In this document: positions 16,688 through 24,448 of the stretch, piece after piece
Position numbering within the stretch: the first letter of the stretch is position 1
Layout of the letters: each line of letters begins with the position of its first letter
Source of the DNA: CAYJSJ01 sp964373065
GTDB taxonomy: Bacteria; Patescibacteriota; Gracilibacteria; Peribacterales; Peribacteraceae
DNA: 48,855 nucleotides
Reading direction: 5' to 3'
NCBI GenBank assembly: GCA_964373065.1
Contig: CAYJSJ010000007.1
Location: forward strand, 1-48,855
Notes under the pieces: model-generated
Told to the model about the DNA's origin: nothing
The model's database searches: none
The model's input: only the letters and a program-made list of their open reading frames with translations
Made by a program: the position numbers and the translations under genes

Positions 16688-16716
16688 TTGCGCAAAAACT
16701 CCCATAGTATTAAAAT
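16688..16716 (+). promoter_or_regulatory. promoter of tmk
   Basis: TTGCGC (16688-16693), 17-nt spacer, TAAAAT (16711-16716). The ATG at 16726 is 9 nt past the -10, giving a leader of about 3 nt. Confidence 0.55.
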
Positions 16717-16725
16717 CTCTAGACT

Positions 16726-17340
16726 ATGCGTGGCACGTTCATCGTCTTCGAAGGTCCCGACGGTTCCGGAACTACGCGCCACAGCGCAATGCTTGCAGAT
16801 CGCCTGCGGAGCAGGGGGCAAACGGTCCTCGTCACAGCGGAGCCGACGGACTCCCCTATCGGGGCAGAGATCCGCAGCCTGCTCCACGGCTCCACACTCC
16901 CGTCGGCCGACGCCGTTCAGCTCCTCTTTTGTGCTGACCGAGCAAACCATGTGGAGACTGTCATAGAACCCGCACTCCAAAGCGGGAAAACAGTTCTCTG
17001 TGATAGGTACACGCTCTCTACACTCGTTTACGGCGCTGCCCAAGGGGTGGATCGCGAGTGGCTCAAAGCAATCAACGGCAGATTCCCTCCACCGGATCTG
17101 CTCTTCATCCTGCTCCCGCCCTTCGATGTCTGCCTGGAAAGGATCATGCGAAGAGAACGACAAGACCAGTTTGAAATGGAAAATTTTCAGCGCCGCGTCT
17201 ACGAAAACTACACATCAGTGGAAGACCCTTCGGCGATCTTCGTCGATACATCGGGGGAAAAAGACGAAGTGGGAGACAGTATTGAGAGAGAGTATGTCAG
17301 TCGTATAGGGAAGAAAATGAAGGTAGGTGATAGCTGGTAG
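16726..17340 (+). CDS. tmk: thymidylate kinase (dTMP kinase) with altered P-loop
   Basis: 204 residues, normal length. The protein starts GTFIVFEGPDGSGTTRHS: the P-loop is in the right place but the invariant Lys of GxxGxGK[ST] is Thr. Downstream features are conserved: TAEPTDSPIGAEIRSLL (substrate-binding region), LLFCADRANHV, and the DR-type motif CDRYTLSTLVYGAAQG. The lid region is short and Arg-rich (RIMRRERQDQFE). It phosphorylates dTMP to dTDP for DNA synthesis. The C-terminal residues VGDSW run into a TAGCTGGTAGCTGGTAG tract, so the end may be eroded. Followed by folD, 21 nt downstream. Confidence 0.88.
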   Translation: MRGTFIVFEGPDGSGTTRHSAMLADRLRSRGQTVLVTAEPTDSPIGAEIRSLLHGSTLPSADAVQLLFCADRANHVETVIEPALQSGKTVLCDRYTLSTLVYGAAQGVDREWLKAINGRFPPPDLLFILLPPFDVCLERIMRRERQDQFEMENFQRRVYENYTSVEDPSAIFVDTSGEKDEVGDSIEREYVSRIGKKMKVGDSW

Positions 17341-17349
17341 CTGGTAGGG

Positions 17350-17355
17350 TATACT
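17350..17355 (+). promoter_or_regulatory. -10 element of folD
   Basis: TATACT, 6 nt before the GTG at 17362, predicting a leaderless GTG-started mRNA. It lies right after the TAGCTGGTAGCTGGTAG tract that ends tmk. Confidence 0.4.
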
Positions 17356-17361
17356 GAAGTC

Positions 17362-18216
17362 GTGTCTGCACTTCTCCTCAGCGGCAAAGAAGCAAGCAAT
17401 GCGCTCCTCGATTTCTTAAAACCCCTCATCGAGACACTCAACCCGAAGCTTGTGGTCGTACAAATAGGGGATGATCCAGCCAGCACCAGCTACATACGGC
17501 AGAAAATCAAGAGCTCGGAAGTAGCGGGAATGCGCAGCGAGCACCGGCATCTTCCTTCGGATACTTCACTCGAAACACTCCTACGCGTGATTACTGAACT
17601 CAATGGAGATGCGGATGTTTCCGGGTTTATCGTGCAGCTTCCTCTTCCCACACACCTTTCGGAGCACGCACCCCAAATACTGAAAGCGATTGACCCGGGG
17701 AAAGATGTCGACGGGTTTACCGCATACAACATCGGAAAAATGTTTCTGAGTAAAGAGTACGAGCATCTTCCTCCCGCCACCCCTTCGGGAATCATTCGTC
17801 TCCTTGAACACTTTGAAATCGATGTCGCCGGTAAGCATGCAGTCATCGTGGGGCGCAGCAACACGGTAGGTAAACCCCTGGCGATCATGCTCCTGCATCG
17901 CAATGCGACAGTGACCGTCTGCCACAGTAAAACTAAGGATCTTTCGACGTTGACGCGGCAAGCAGATCTTCTGATCGCCGCCGTCGGCAAGCCGAAATTC
18001 ATAACGGCAGACATGGTGAAACCCGGTGCCGTAGTGATAGATGTCGGGATCCACAAGCAAGATGCAGGCATGTGCGGCGACACGGACTTCGAAGCCATCA
18101 AGGAAATCGCCTCCGCGATCACCCCCGTTCCGGGCGGCGTGGGACCCATGACAGTTGCGAGCCTGATACGAAACTGCGTTACGGCAAAAGAGCGCCAGAT
18201 GAAGCTCCGCGAATAG
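17362..18216 (+). CDS. folD: bifunctional methylene-THF dehydrogenase / methenyl-THF cyclohydrolase
   Basis: 284 residues from a GTG start. Active-site region: QIGDDPASTSYIRQKIKSS (Tyr and Lys at the folate site) and GFIVQLPLPTHL. The dinucleotide-binding part has DGFTAYNIGKM, PATPSGIIRLLE, VIVGRSNTVGKPLAIML and the C-terminal signature TPVPGGVGPMTVA. It interconverts 5,10-methylene-THF and 10-formyl-THF in the cytosol, supplying one-carbon units for thymidylate and purines, which fits its position between tmk and purF/purD. Confidence 0.96.
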   Translation: MSALLLSGKEASNALLDFLKPLIETLNPKLVVVQIGDDPASTSYIRQKIKSSEVAGMRSEHRHLPSDTSLETLLRVITELNGDADVSGFIVQLPLPTHLSEHAPQILKAIDPGKDVDGFTAYNIGKMFLSKEYEHLPPATPSGIIRLLEHFEIDVAGKHAVIVGRSNTVGKPLAIMLLHRNATVTVCHSKTKDLSTLTRQADLLIAAVGKPKFITADMVKPGAVVIDVGIHKQDAGMCGDTDFEAIKEIASAITPVPGGVGPMTVASLIRNCVTAKERQMKLRE

Positions 18217-18323
18217 GCATCCTCGGTCTCTTTGCTCATGGCGATCCACGCTGCAATCGTCCTGCCGACGCTCAAGGCACTGCTCATCTGAAGGAGAAAC
18301 GCCGACCCAGGAGAGCAAATTCC

Positions 18324-18351
18324 TTGCGGAGAAAAAAAATCTCATTAGAAT
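18324..18351 (+). promoter_or_regulatory. promoter and leader of purF
   Basis: TTGCGG (18324-18329), 16-nt spacer, TAGAAT (18346-18351). This predicts a leader of about 106 nt, unusually long for this window. The leader has a CGGAC/GTCCG hairpin near 18397-18411 and ends in a C-rich CCCTAACCCCACCCCTAACCC stretch. I see no guanine or ZTP riboswitch core. Confidence 0.5.
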
Positions 18352-18463
18352 AACTCCGTGGAAAGCCAGCTTCCCCGTCAGTTTTCGGTCTCCCGGACTC
18401 CTGTCCGTCAGGCCTGTTTTTCCGTAAGCAGAACCACGCCCTAACCCCACCCCTAACCCTAAC

Positions 18464-19975
18464 ATGTGCGGCATCATCGCCATCTCCGGCTATCAAGACA
18501 TCATTCAAGATCTCTACGATGGGCTACTGCTTCTGCAACACCGCGGCCAGGACGCTGCTGGAATCATGACCTACAATAACCAGTTCCACCTCAAGAAATC
18601 AAACGGCATGGTGCGTGACGTCTTCCACTTAAAGTCGCTCGCACGGCTTACAGGAACCATGGGAATAGGACATGTGCGGTACCCGACGGCAGGCTGCAGC
18701 TCCGAGTTCGAAGCACAGCCGTTCTTCGTCAGCTCCCCCTTCGGCATAGCCCTCGCGCATAACGGCAACCTGACGAACTTCAAAGAGCTCGGCAAGGAAC
18801 TCCTCGAAAAACATTTTCGCCATTTAAACACCAATTCCGATTCCGAAATTCTCCTGAACGTATTCGCCGTCGCACTCCACCAGCAACGGCCGAAAAACCT
18901 TACGCCGGAACATGTCTTTGGCGCGTTCAAAACCGTTTTTCGCAAGTGTAAAGGAGCCTACTCCGCCGTCGCACTCATCGGCGGCCACGGCATCGTAGGC
19001 TTTCGGGACCCGCACGGCATCCGCCCGCTACAGCTCGGGAAACGGAAATACGGCATGAAGGAGGAATATATCATTGCCTCCGAAAACACCGCGTTCAAAG
19101 GGCTCGATTTTGAGTTTGTCCGCGACATTCACCCCGGTGAAGTTGTCTACATCGACCGCCATAACAAATTGCATTCCCGCATCGTCAAGGAAGGTTCCTT
19201 GAACCCCTGTCTCTTCGAATGGGTCTACCTGGCTGCTCCCGACTCCACCATCGACGGCGTCAACGTCTACAAAGCGCGCGTGCGCATGGGAGAGTACCTG
19301 GCCAAGCAGATCAAAGCCTCCGGAATAACAATAGACTCGGTCATCCCCATTCCGGATACCGGAAGACCTGCAGCTGCAGGGCTCGCCGATAAGCTGAAGG
19401 TGCGTTACCGAGAGGGGTTTGTAAAAAACCGCTACATCGGACGAACGTTCATTATGCCGGGGCAAACCATACGCAAACGCTCGCTGAAGTTTAAATTGCA
19501 CCCGATCGAGCTGGAATTTCGCGGGCTCAATGTCCTGCTCGTCGACGACTCGATCGTCCGAGGAAATACCAGTAAGAAGATCGTGGAAATGGTGCGGGAA
19601 GCAGGTGCGAAAAAAGTCTATTTTGCGTCTGCATCTCCTCCCATCATCGGCCCCGACCCCTATGGCATAGACCTACCCACGGAGCAGGAGCTGATAGCGG
19701 CCGATCATTCCATCGAACAGATCCGGAAGTTCATAGGAGCGGATGGACTCTACTACTCAAGCATCGAAGACCTGAGGCAGGCCGTGCAGTACGGCAATAC
19801 GACTATGACAACCTTTAGCGAAGGATGCTTCACGCGCAAATACCCGACTCCCGAAGTGAACTTTAAGCTCCTGCGGGAACTCGGCAGCTGCCGCAATAAG
19901 ACGCGCGAAGAGGGAAACATCGAGGCAAACAGCGATGAAGAAGGCGAGGCATATAAGATGATGACGCTGGTATAA
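18464..19975 (+). CDS. purF: amidophosphoribosyltransferase
   Basis: 503 residues. Met is followed directly by the nucleophile Cys (MCGIIAISGY), which becomes the N-terminal catalytic residue of the glutaminase domain. RGQDAAGI, GHVRYPTAG, HNGNLTN and SDSE motifs follow. The C-terminal PRTase domain has the PRPP loop VLLVDDSIVRGNTSKKIV and SASPPIIGPDPYGID. It makes 5-phosphoribosylamine from PRPP and glutamine, the first committed step of purine synthesis. The tail is extended by an acidic stretch (EEGNIEANSDEEGEAY). purD follows after a repeat tract of about 100 bp, so the first two purine-pathway steps are adjacent. Confidence 0.97.
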   Translation: MCGIIAISGYQDIIQDLYDGLLLLQHRGQDAAGIMTYNNQFHLKKSNGMVRDVFHLKSLARLTGTMGIGHVRYPTAGCSSEFEAQPFFVSSPFGIALAHNGNLTNFKELGKELLEKHFRHLNTNSDSEILLNVFAVALHQQRPKNLTPEHVFGAFKTVFRKCKGAYSAVALIGGHGIVGFRDPHGIRPLQLGKRKYGMKEEYIIASENTAFKGLDFEFVRDIHPGEVVYIDRHNKLHSRIVKEGSLNPCLFEWVYLAAPDSTIDGVNVYKARVRMGEYLAKQIKASGITIDSVIPIPDTGRPAAAGLADKLKVRYREGFVKNRYIGRTFIMPGQTIRKRSLKFKLHPIELEFRGLNVLLVDDSIVRGNTSKKIVEMVREAGAKKVYFASASPPIIGPDPYGIDLPTEQELIAADHSIEQIRKFIGADGLYYSSIEDLRQAVQYGNTTMTTFSEGCFTRKYPTPEVNFKLLRELGSCRNKTREEGNIEANSDEEGEAYKMMTLV

Positions 19976-19976
19976 A

Positions 19977-20034
19977 GAGATTGAAGATTGAAGATTGGAA
20001 ATTGAAGATTGATGATTAATAATTGAAGATTGAA
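19977..20034. repeat. GAAGATTGA low-complexity tract
   Basis: Tandem-like repeats of TTGAAGATTGAAGATTGG and variants between purF and purD. Related tracts occur at 23872-23913 and 24420-24452. No coding or terminator structure is evident. Confidence 0.8.
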
Positions 20035-20054
20035 ATGAGAGACGGGAACATGTG

Positions 20055-20060
20055 TACACT
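20055..20060 (+). promoter_or_regulatory. -10 element of purD
   Basis: TACACT, 13 nt before the ATG, predicting a leader of about 7 nt; no convincing -35. Confidence 0.3.
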
Positions 20061-20073
20061 GTGACCACTCACG

Positions 20074-21399
20074 ATGCGCATACTCCTCCTTTCACTCACC
20101 GCACGCGGGCACGCCGTTGCCGACGCACTCAGCAGGAGCCCGCAGCGCCCGGAGATTATTTCTGTCTCCCCGAAGAGAAATCCCGCACTCGCAACGATTG
20201 CAACGGAAATCTACGAGGAGGATCTTCTAGACTTCGATGCTCTTCTCAGTATCGCAAAGAAAACGCGCCCGGATTTTGCGTTCGTCGCGCCCGATGACCC
20301 CATTGGGGCTGGCATCGTCGATGCGCTCGCATCGATCGACATTCCCTGCGTTGCTCCGAGTAAATCCCTCGCGCGGATAGAATCCAGCAAAGGGTTTGCC
20401 AGAGACCTCCTGAAGAAGTACGGCATAGATGCCTCCCCAAAGTTCAAAGTTTTCCGCAATAGTGATACAAAATCATTGAACACATTTATTGTTCAAGAAT
20501 TAGAGGGAAACTACGTCGTAAAGTACGACGCGCTCAAAGGAGGAAAAGGTGTAAAAGTGAGCGGCGAGCACCTACAGTCACCCGAGGAAGGAGTTGCCTA
20601 TGCAAAGGAGTGCATTGAGGAATGTGGCGCAGTCGTCATCGAAGAGAAATTGATCGGCGTGGAGTTTAGCCTTATGTCTTTTGTTTCAGGCGAAACTGTT
20701 GTCGACATGCCCGCCGTGCAAGACCACAAACGCGCATTCGAAGGGGATGCGGGACCGAATACCGGAGGAATGGGAACCGTCTCGGACGCCGATCACTCCC
20801 TCCCGTTTCTTCAGAAGAAGGATCTTGACCGCGCCAAAGAGATCAACCGCCTCGTCGCTGCCGCCCTCAAAAAGGAATGTGGCGCGGACTTCAAAGGCAT
20901 CCTCTACGGTGGATTTATAGCCGTGAAAGACGGCATCCGCGTTATAGAATACAACGCGCGGTTCGGTGACCCCGAAGCACTCAATGTCCTCCCGCTCCTC
21001 TCGTCCGATTTTGTGACGATCTGCCAAAGCATTATTGATGGAACCTTAAGCGATGATCTGGTGACATTTGCAAACAAAGCGACCGTCTGCAAATACATCA
21101 CGCCGGATTGCTACCCGGGGAGTAAAGATCGCATAGGGGCGCAGGTAAGCGTTCCCGATGCTACTCCTGAAACCCGAGTGTATCTGGGCGACGTGCAGCA
21201 GGATCCGGATGGAACGCTTCGTCTTGGAGGATCACGCGCAGCCGGGATTGTAGGAATCGGAGAGACGATTGCAGATGCTGAACGTTCCGCCCAGTCGCTA
21301 TGCGAAGCTTTTGTAGGACCCGTGCGATTTCGAAGCGACATCGGATCGCAAGCGTTACTGGACCAGCGGTCCAAGTTTCTACGGGAACTGCGAACGTAG
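20074..21399 (+). CDS. purD: phosphoribosylamine--glycine ligase
   Basis: 441 residues, close to the usual 420-430. ATP-grasp enzyme: an N-terminal domain (MRILLLSLTARGHAVADAL), FVAPDDPIGAGIVDAL, the central ATP-binding loop YVVKYDALKGGKGVKV, EEKLIGVEFSLMSF, the substrate motif AFEGDAGPNTGGMGTVSD, and the metal-binding EYNARFGDPEALNVLPLL. The family-typical C-terminus RSDIGSQAL is present, followed by about 15 extra residues. It joins phosphoribosylamine, the PurF product, to glycine. The last 239 bp overlap an antisense reading frame (21161-21655). Confidence 0.96.
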   Translation: MRILLLSLTARGHAVADALSRSPQRPEIISVSPKRNPALATIATEIYEEDLLDFDALLSIAKKTRPDFAFVAPDDPIGAGIVDALASIDIPCVAPSKSLARIESSKGFARDLLKKYGIDASPKFKVFRNSDTKSLNTFIVQELEGNYVVKYDALKGGKGVKVSGEHLQSPEEGVAYAKECIEECGAVVIEEKLIGVEFSLMSFVSGETVVDMPAVQDHKRAFEGDAGPNTGGMGTVSDADHSLPFLQKKDLDRAKEINRLVAAALKKECGADFKGILYGGFIAVKDGIRVIEYNARFGDPEALNVLPLLSSDFVTICQSIIDGTLSDDLVTFANKATVCKYITPDCYPGSKDRIGAQVSVPDATPETRVYLGDVQQDPDGTLRLGGSRAAGIVGIGETIADAERSAQSLCEAFVGPVRFRSDIGSQALLDQRSKFLRELRT

Positions 21400-21655
21400 G
21401 ATCGCTCAGTATATCCATATAGTGATCTTCCATGGGACAAGCGATCATACGTGCAACGCTTTTTTGATGCTCATCGAGACGGTGCCAGATAGTTGCAAGA
21501 AGAGCGGCATCCTGCGCCTGATACGAAAACGCTTCACAGGAAGCTCTTTCTAAGAATTGATTCATAGTGGTGCTCTCGTTCAAGTCCTCCCACACGCGTC
21601 CGGGTACTACCCAATGTGCACCGGGGGGCTTATGATGGTTGCGTGGAATTTGCAT
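21161..21655 (-). CDS. hypothetical protein overlapping the 3' end of purD antisense
   Basis: 164 residues from the ATG at 21655; an upstream start at 21676 is less likely because the -10 box would lie inside it. The first 85 or so residues lie outside purD and read like a real protein (PRNHHKPPGAHWVVPGRVWE; SCEAFSYQAQDAALLATIWH; HQKSVARMIACPMEDHYMDI). The rest is antisense to purD. A promoter TTCTAT-N17-TATACT (21665-21693) sits 9 nt upstream of the start. The gene may have lost its original 3' end. I recognise no family. Confidence 0.45.
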   Translation of the reverse strand: MQIPRNHHKPPGAHWVVPGRVWEDLNESTTMNQFLERASCEAFSYQAQDAALLATIWHRLDEHQKSVARMIACPMEDHYMDILSDPTFAVPVETWTAGPVTLAIRCRFEIARVLQKLRIATGRNVQHLQSSLRFLQSRLRVILQDEAFHPDPAARRPDTLGFQE

Positions 21656-21664
21656 GGAACTATC

Positions 21665-21693
21665 AGTATATCGCATACCGGTTCTTTATAGAA
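21665..21693 (-). promoter_or_regulatory. promoter of the antisense-overlapping gene
   Basis: Minus strand: TTCTAT (21688-21693), 17-nt spacer, TATACT (21665-21670), with the ATG 9 nt downstream. Confidence 0.4.
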
Positions 21694-21810
21694 TTCGATA
21701 TTGATTCTTTTGGTTTGAGGAATAACGATTCGCCCACTAAGGACAACAGATAAGCAAAGTACTAACACTTTTTATGAACTCCAAGCATGCACCCCTTTTG
21801 TACACATAAC

Positions 21811-21819
21811 TGTTACACT
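21811..21819 (+). promoter_or_regulatory. extended -10 of the PD-(D/E)XK nuclease gene
   Basis: TGTTACACT (TG, one base, TACACT at 21814-21819). The GTG start at 21826 follows by 6 nt, so the mRNA should begin at or next to the start codon. This decides the GTG start over the ATG at 21787, which would lie upstream of the promoter. Confidence 0.5.
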
Positions 21820-21825
21820 ACACCC

Positions 21826-22521
21826 GTGAAGCCTAAATCCGGACTCTGGCGCCTCTCCCCAAGCTCGCTATATGCTTACAGTGAATGTACGTCCTGTTTT
21901 TGGCTCGATAATCACTACAGGCGTGCTCCCATGCTTCCTCTGCTTTTAAACAGTGCAATGGATAGCATCCTCAAGAACCGCTACGACAAATACCGCAAGA
22001 AGAAGACTTTTCCACCGGAAGCCGAAGTATTACTCACAGTTGGCATTCAGCCCTTTATGGATTTCGAAACGCTAAACACATGGCGAGAAAAGATGAGTGC
22101 ACTGCAAGTAGAGGACGAAACAGTAGGCTATGTGCTTCGCGGAAAGATCGATGATGTTTTCGTAGAGCAAGATGGCCGCCTTGTTCCTGCAGACTATAAA
22201 TCATCCGGTAATGCACCGGCAGAAGACAAGCAGAAATATTATCGTGATCAATTAGCTGCATATGGGTTTATGTTTGAAAAGCACGGATACAAAGTATCGC
22301 ATCGTGCATATCTTCTGCACTACTTCGTACGAGACAAAACTGATCCTTCATTGAACGTAAAATTTGACAGCCATGTTGATCTTGTAAAAATCAATACTGC
22401 GGAACTGGAGAAGAAGCTTAAGGAAATGGTGAAGTTTCTCAACGGGAAATATCCCGGACATAATCCCGATTGTGAGAAATGTGCGTTTTATGTTGAGAGA
22501 CAGAAGAAGGCAAAGAAGTAG
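21826..22521 (+). CDS. PD-(D/E)XK nuclease-superfamily protein (RecB/Cas4-like) with four Cys
   Basis: 231 residues. The core is GKIDDVFVEQDGRLVPADYKSS (about 106-127): the Asp of GxxD and the D-x-K pair expected of the RecB/Cas4 nuclease motif. A following Gln/Tyr helix (KYYRDQLAAYGFMFEK) matches motif QxxxY. Two Cys near the N-terminus (SECTSCF) and two near the C-terminus (PDCEKCAFY) could bind an Fe-S cluster as in Cas4 and AddB-type nucleases. No CRISPR array or cas gene is nearby, so a general DNA-repair role is more likely than adaptation. The MFS gene starts 32 nt downstream under its own predicted promoter. Confidence 0.78.
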   Translation: MKPKSGLWRLSPSSLYAYSECTSCFWLDNHYRRAPMLPLLLNSAMDSILKNRYDKYRKKKTFPPEAEVLLTVGIQPFMDFETLNTWREKMSALQVEDETVGYVLRGKIDDVFVEQDGRLVPADYKSSGNAPAEDKQKYYRDQLAAYGFMFEKHGYKVSHRAYLLHYFVRDKTDPSLNVKFDSHVDLVKINTAELEKKLKEMVKFLNGKYPGHNPDCEKCAFYVERQKKAKK

Positions 22522-22541
22522 ATTTGCGCTCTGGGCACCAC

Positions 22542-22547
22542 TACACT
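22542..22547 (+). promoter_or_regulatory. -10 element of the MFS transporter gene
   Basis: TACACT, 6 nt before the ATG at 22554. It supports that ATG over a TTG at 22524 lying upstream of the box. Confidence 0.4.
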
Positions 22548-22553
22548 CTCTTC

Positions 22554-23870
22554 ATGCAGAGAGACTATTCGGGCATTCTGATCCCCTTCGTCTATTTTAT
22601 CGCCGGAGCGACGGGCATAGCGTCCGTCGCTTCTACGTTTTATTTCAAAGATGATCTGGGGCTCACGCCGGCGCAAGTCGCACTGCTCGGGAGTGTTTCC
22701 ATCATTCCTTGGAGTATCAAGCCGATCTACGGCTTCATCTCCGACCGTAAACCACTCTGGGGATTTCGTCGGAAACCGTACCTTTTCCTCTCGGGCATCA
22801 TGGCTGCGGGAGGGTACTTCTCTATGGCGACATGGGTCGGCAGCTTCGCTGCGGTCATCGTTGCGTCGTTACTTTCTGCGCTGGGGTTTGCCCTTGCAGA
22901 TGTGATCGTAGACGGACTTGTCGCAGAACGGAGCCGCAACCAAAAAATCGCAGGCAAGCTCCAGAGCATCTGCAGAGCCTCCATCATGGTCGGTGCGCTC
23001 GTAACAGCCTACCTTTCCGGCATTCTTGTAGAAGCCATCGGCGCGCGCAATGTCTTTTTTATTACGGGAACACTGCCGCTCTTCACCTCGGTGCTGGCTC
23101 TGATTATTGCAGAAAGGAAGGAACTCACACCTGCGTTCTCCATTCGGGAGACTTGGCAAAAGTTTAGAGCGGCGATCAGCAGAGATCTTCTGTGGGCGGT
23201 TGCATTCATCTTCCTTTGGCGTGCAACACCCTCGAGCGGCGGGGCACTCAGTTACTTTATGATCGACGAGCTGCAGTTCACTCCGGAATTCTTCGGGAGG
23301 CTCAGTATGATCAGCCACGCCATGAGCATCGTCGGCGTGCTCCTCTTTCGCAAATTTCTACTCACGGTCTCGCTGCGCAAACTCTTCTTCTGGATTATTG
23401 TTGCAAGTGTAGTGCTCAGCATGCCTACGCTCGGTCTTATCTACGGATGGTACGAATACTTGGGAGTGAGTCCGCGTTTCTTTGCCATGGCGGACACGTT
23501 TATTTCCGCTCCTCTGAGCGAGATCGCCTTCTTGCCACTCTTGGTACTGGCGGCGCGCCTCTGCCCCAAGGGCATAGAAGCAACCATGTTTGCCGTCCTT
23601 GCGTCCATCATGAACATAGGGCTTGCGATCTCCGATCTCGGCGGCGCGTGGCTGCTCACGATCTTCCGTGTCCACCAAGCAATCGGCGATGTTCCCGCAA
23701 ATTATACGGATTTGGATAAAGTCCTCTGGATCGCGATCCTTAGCAGCTTCCTCCCCATGCTCTTCCTCTGGAAACTTCCGGAAACGAGAGTGGCTGCAGA
23801 AATCGCAAGCGCTTCGAAAGAAAGCCCGATCGAAGGAACACTCGGAACAACGAAAAAGGATATTGCTTAG
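22554..23870 (+). CDS. major facilitator superfamily transporter (folate-biopterin/PucC-like)
   Basis: 438 residues with about 12 membrane helices. The loop after helix 2 carries the MFS motif A equivalent (YGFISDRKPLWGFRRKPYLF), where D-x-x-P-x-x-G-x-R-R-x-P-Y is typical of the biopterin transporter/PucC branch. The second half includes MIDELQFTPEFFGRL, also typical of that branch. Import of folates or pterins would fit folD and purine synthesis nearby, but the substrate is a guess. Confidence 0.8.
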   Translation: MQRDYSGILIPFVYFIAGATGIASVASTFYFKDDLGLTPAQVALLGSVSIIPWSIKPIYGFISDRKPLWGFRRKPYLFLSGIMAAGGYFSMATWVGSFAAVIVASLLSALGFALADVIVDGLVAERSRNQKIAGKLQSICRASIMVGALVTAYLSGILVEAIGARNVFFITGTLPLFTSVLALIIAERKELTPAFSIRETWQKFRAAISRDLLWAVAFIFLWRATPSSGGALSYFMIDELQFTPEFFGRLSMISHAMSIVGVLLFRKFLLTVSLRKLFFWIIVASVVLSMPTLGLIYGWYEYLGVSPRFFAMADTFISAPLSEIAFLPLLVLAARLCPKGIEATMFAVLASIMNIGLAISDLGGAWLLTIFRVHQAIGDVPANYTDLDKVLWIAILSSFLPMLFLWKLPETRVAAEIASASKESPIEGTLGTTKKDIA

Positions 23871-23887
23871 GAATTGAAGATTGAAAA

Positions 23888-23912
23888 TTGAAGATTGGAG
23901 ATTGAAGATTGA
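23888..23912 (+). repeat. 25-bp inverted repeat, left copy, in a GAAGATTGA tract
   Basis: Exact reverse complement of 24424-24448. Part of a 42-bp tract (23872-23913) after the MFS stop. With the right copy it flanks the four-helix-bundle gene. The rest of the 172-bp spacer holds only that gene's -10. Confidence 0.8.
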
Positions 23913-24013
23913 GATGAATCCATTCGGTTCTCTGCTTGTATAGAACGTATTTTATCTCTAGCACTCAATGAAAAGCCTTACTGATTCCTAGAAAATTTTT
24001 CTCGTTCATTGTT

Positions 24014-24019
24014 TATAAT
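24014..24019 (+). promoter_or_regulatory. -10 element of the four-helix-bundle gene
   Basis: TATAAT; the leader to the ATG at 24043 would be about 17 nt and contains out-of-frame ATG codons at 24023, 24032 and 24035. Confidence 0.45.
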
Positions 24020-24042
24020 TCTATGATTGCCATGATGTTTCC

Positions 24043-24417
24043 ATGGTACAGAAAGATAATCTTATTCGAACAAAGACGTTTGATTTTGCAGAGCAGATCA
24101 TCTTCGTATGTAAAGAGATGATTGAATCCAACAAGGAATATATCCTCAGTAAGCAACTGATGAAATCTGGCACAAGTGTAGGTGCAAATGTTGAAGAAGC
24201 CATGCAGGCTCAAAGCAGAAATGACTTTGTTTCAAAGATGCAGATTGCTCTTAAGGAAGCCTATGAAACACGATACTGGATTCGTCTAATCGTTCGTACT
24301 GGATACCAAACAGCTGGTCGTATGCAACATCTTCGCAATGAAATAAAAAGCATCATCAACATCCTAGTTTCTATAATTAGAACAACGAAACAAAACTCGC
24401 AATCACCTAGAAAATAA
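24043..24417 (+). CDS. four-helix-bundle protein (23S rRNA IVS / S23-like family)
   Basis: 124 residues, all helical. Family pattern: KTFDFAEQIIFVCKEM, LSKQLMKSGTSVGANVEEAM, a second helix pair with DFVSKMQIALKEAYETRYW, and a C-terminal helix NEIKSIINILVSIIRT. The S-G-T-S-V-G-A-N-x-x-E signature is diagnostic. Members are encoded in 23S rRNA intervening sequences and as free genes in CPR genomes; the function is unknown. No rRNA is next to it here. It is AT-richer than its neighbours and bounded by 25-bp inverted repeats, which suggests a transferred cassette. Confidence 0.9.
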   Translation: MVQKDNLIRTKTFDFAEQIIFVCKEMIESNKEYILSKQLMKSGTSVGANVEEAMQAQSRNDFVSKMQIALKEAYETRYWIRLIVRTGYQTAGRMQHLRNEIKSIINILVSIIRTTKQNSQSPRK

Positions 24418-24423
24418 TAATCT

Positions 24424-24448
24424 TCAATCTTCAATCTCCAATCTTCAA
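24424..24448 (-). repeat. 25-bp inverted repeat, right copy, overlapping prfA
   Basis: Reverse complement of 23888-23912. On the minus strand this tract encodes the last residues of prfA (KLKIGD), and its TGA is the prfA stop; the conserved release-factor core ends before it. Confidence 0.8.

Noticed and set aside
18358..18463. Riboswitch in the purF leader
   Set aside because: The leader is long, but I see neither the purine-riboswitch junction nor the ZTP motif core; only a small CGGAC/GTCCG hairpin.
21826..22521. Cas4 of a CRISPR system
   Set aside because: Motifs resemble Cas4/RecB nucleases, but there is no repeat-spacer array and no other cas gene in the window.
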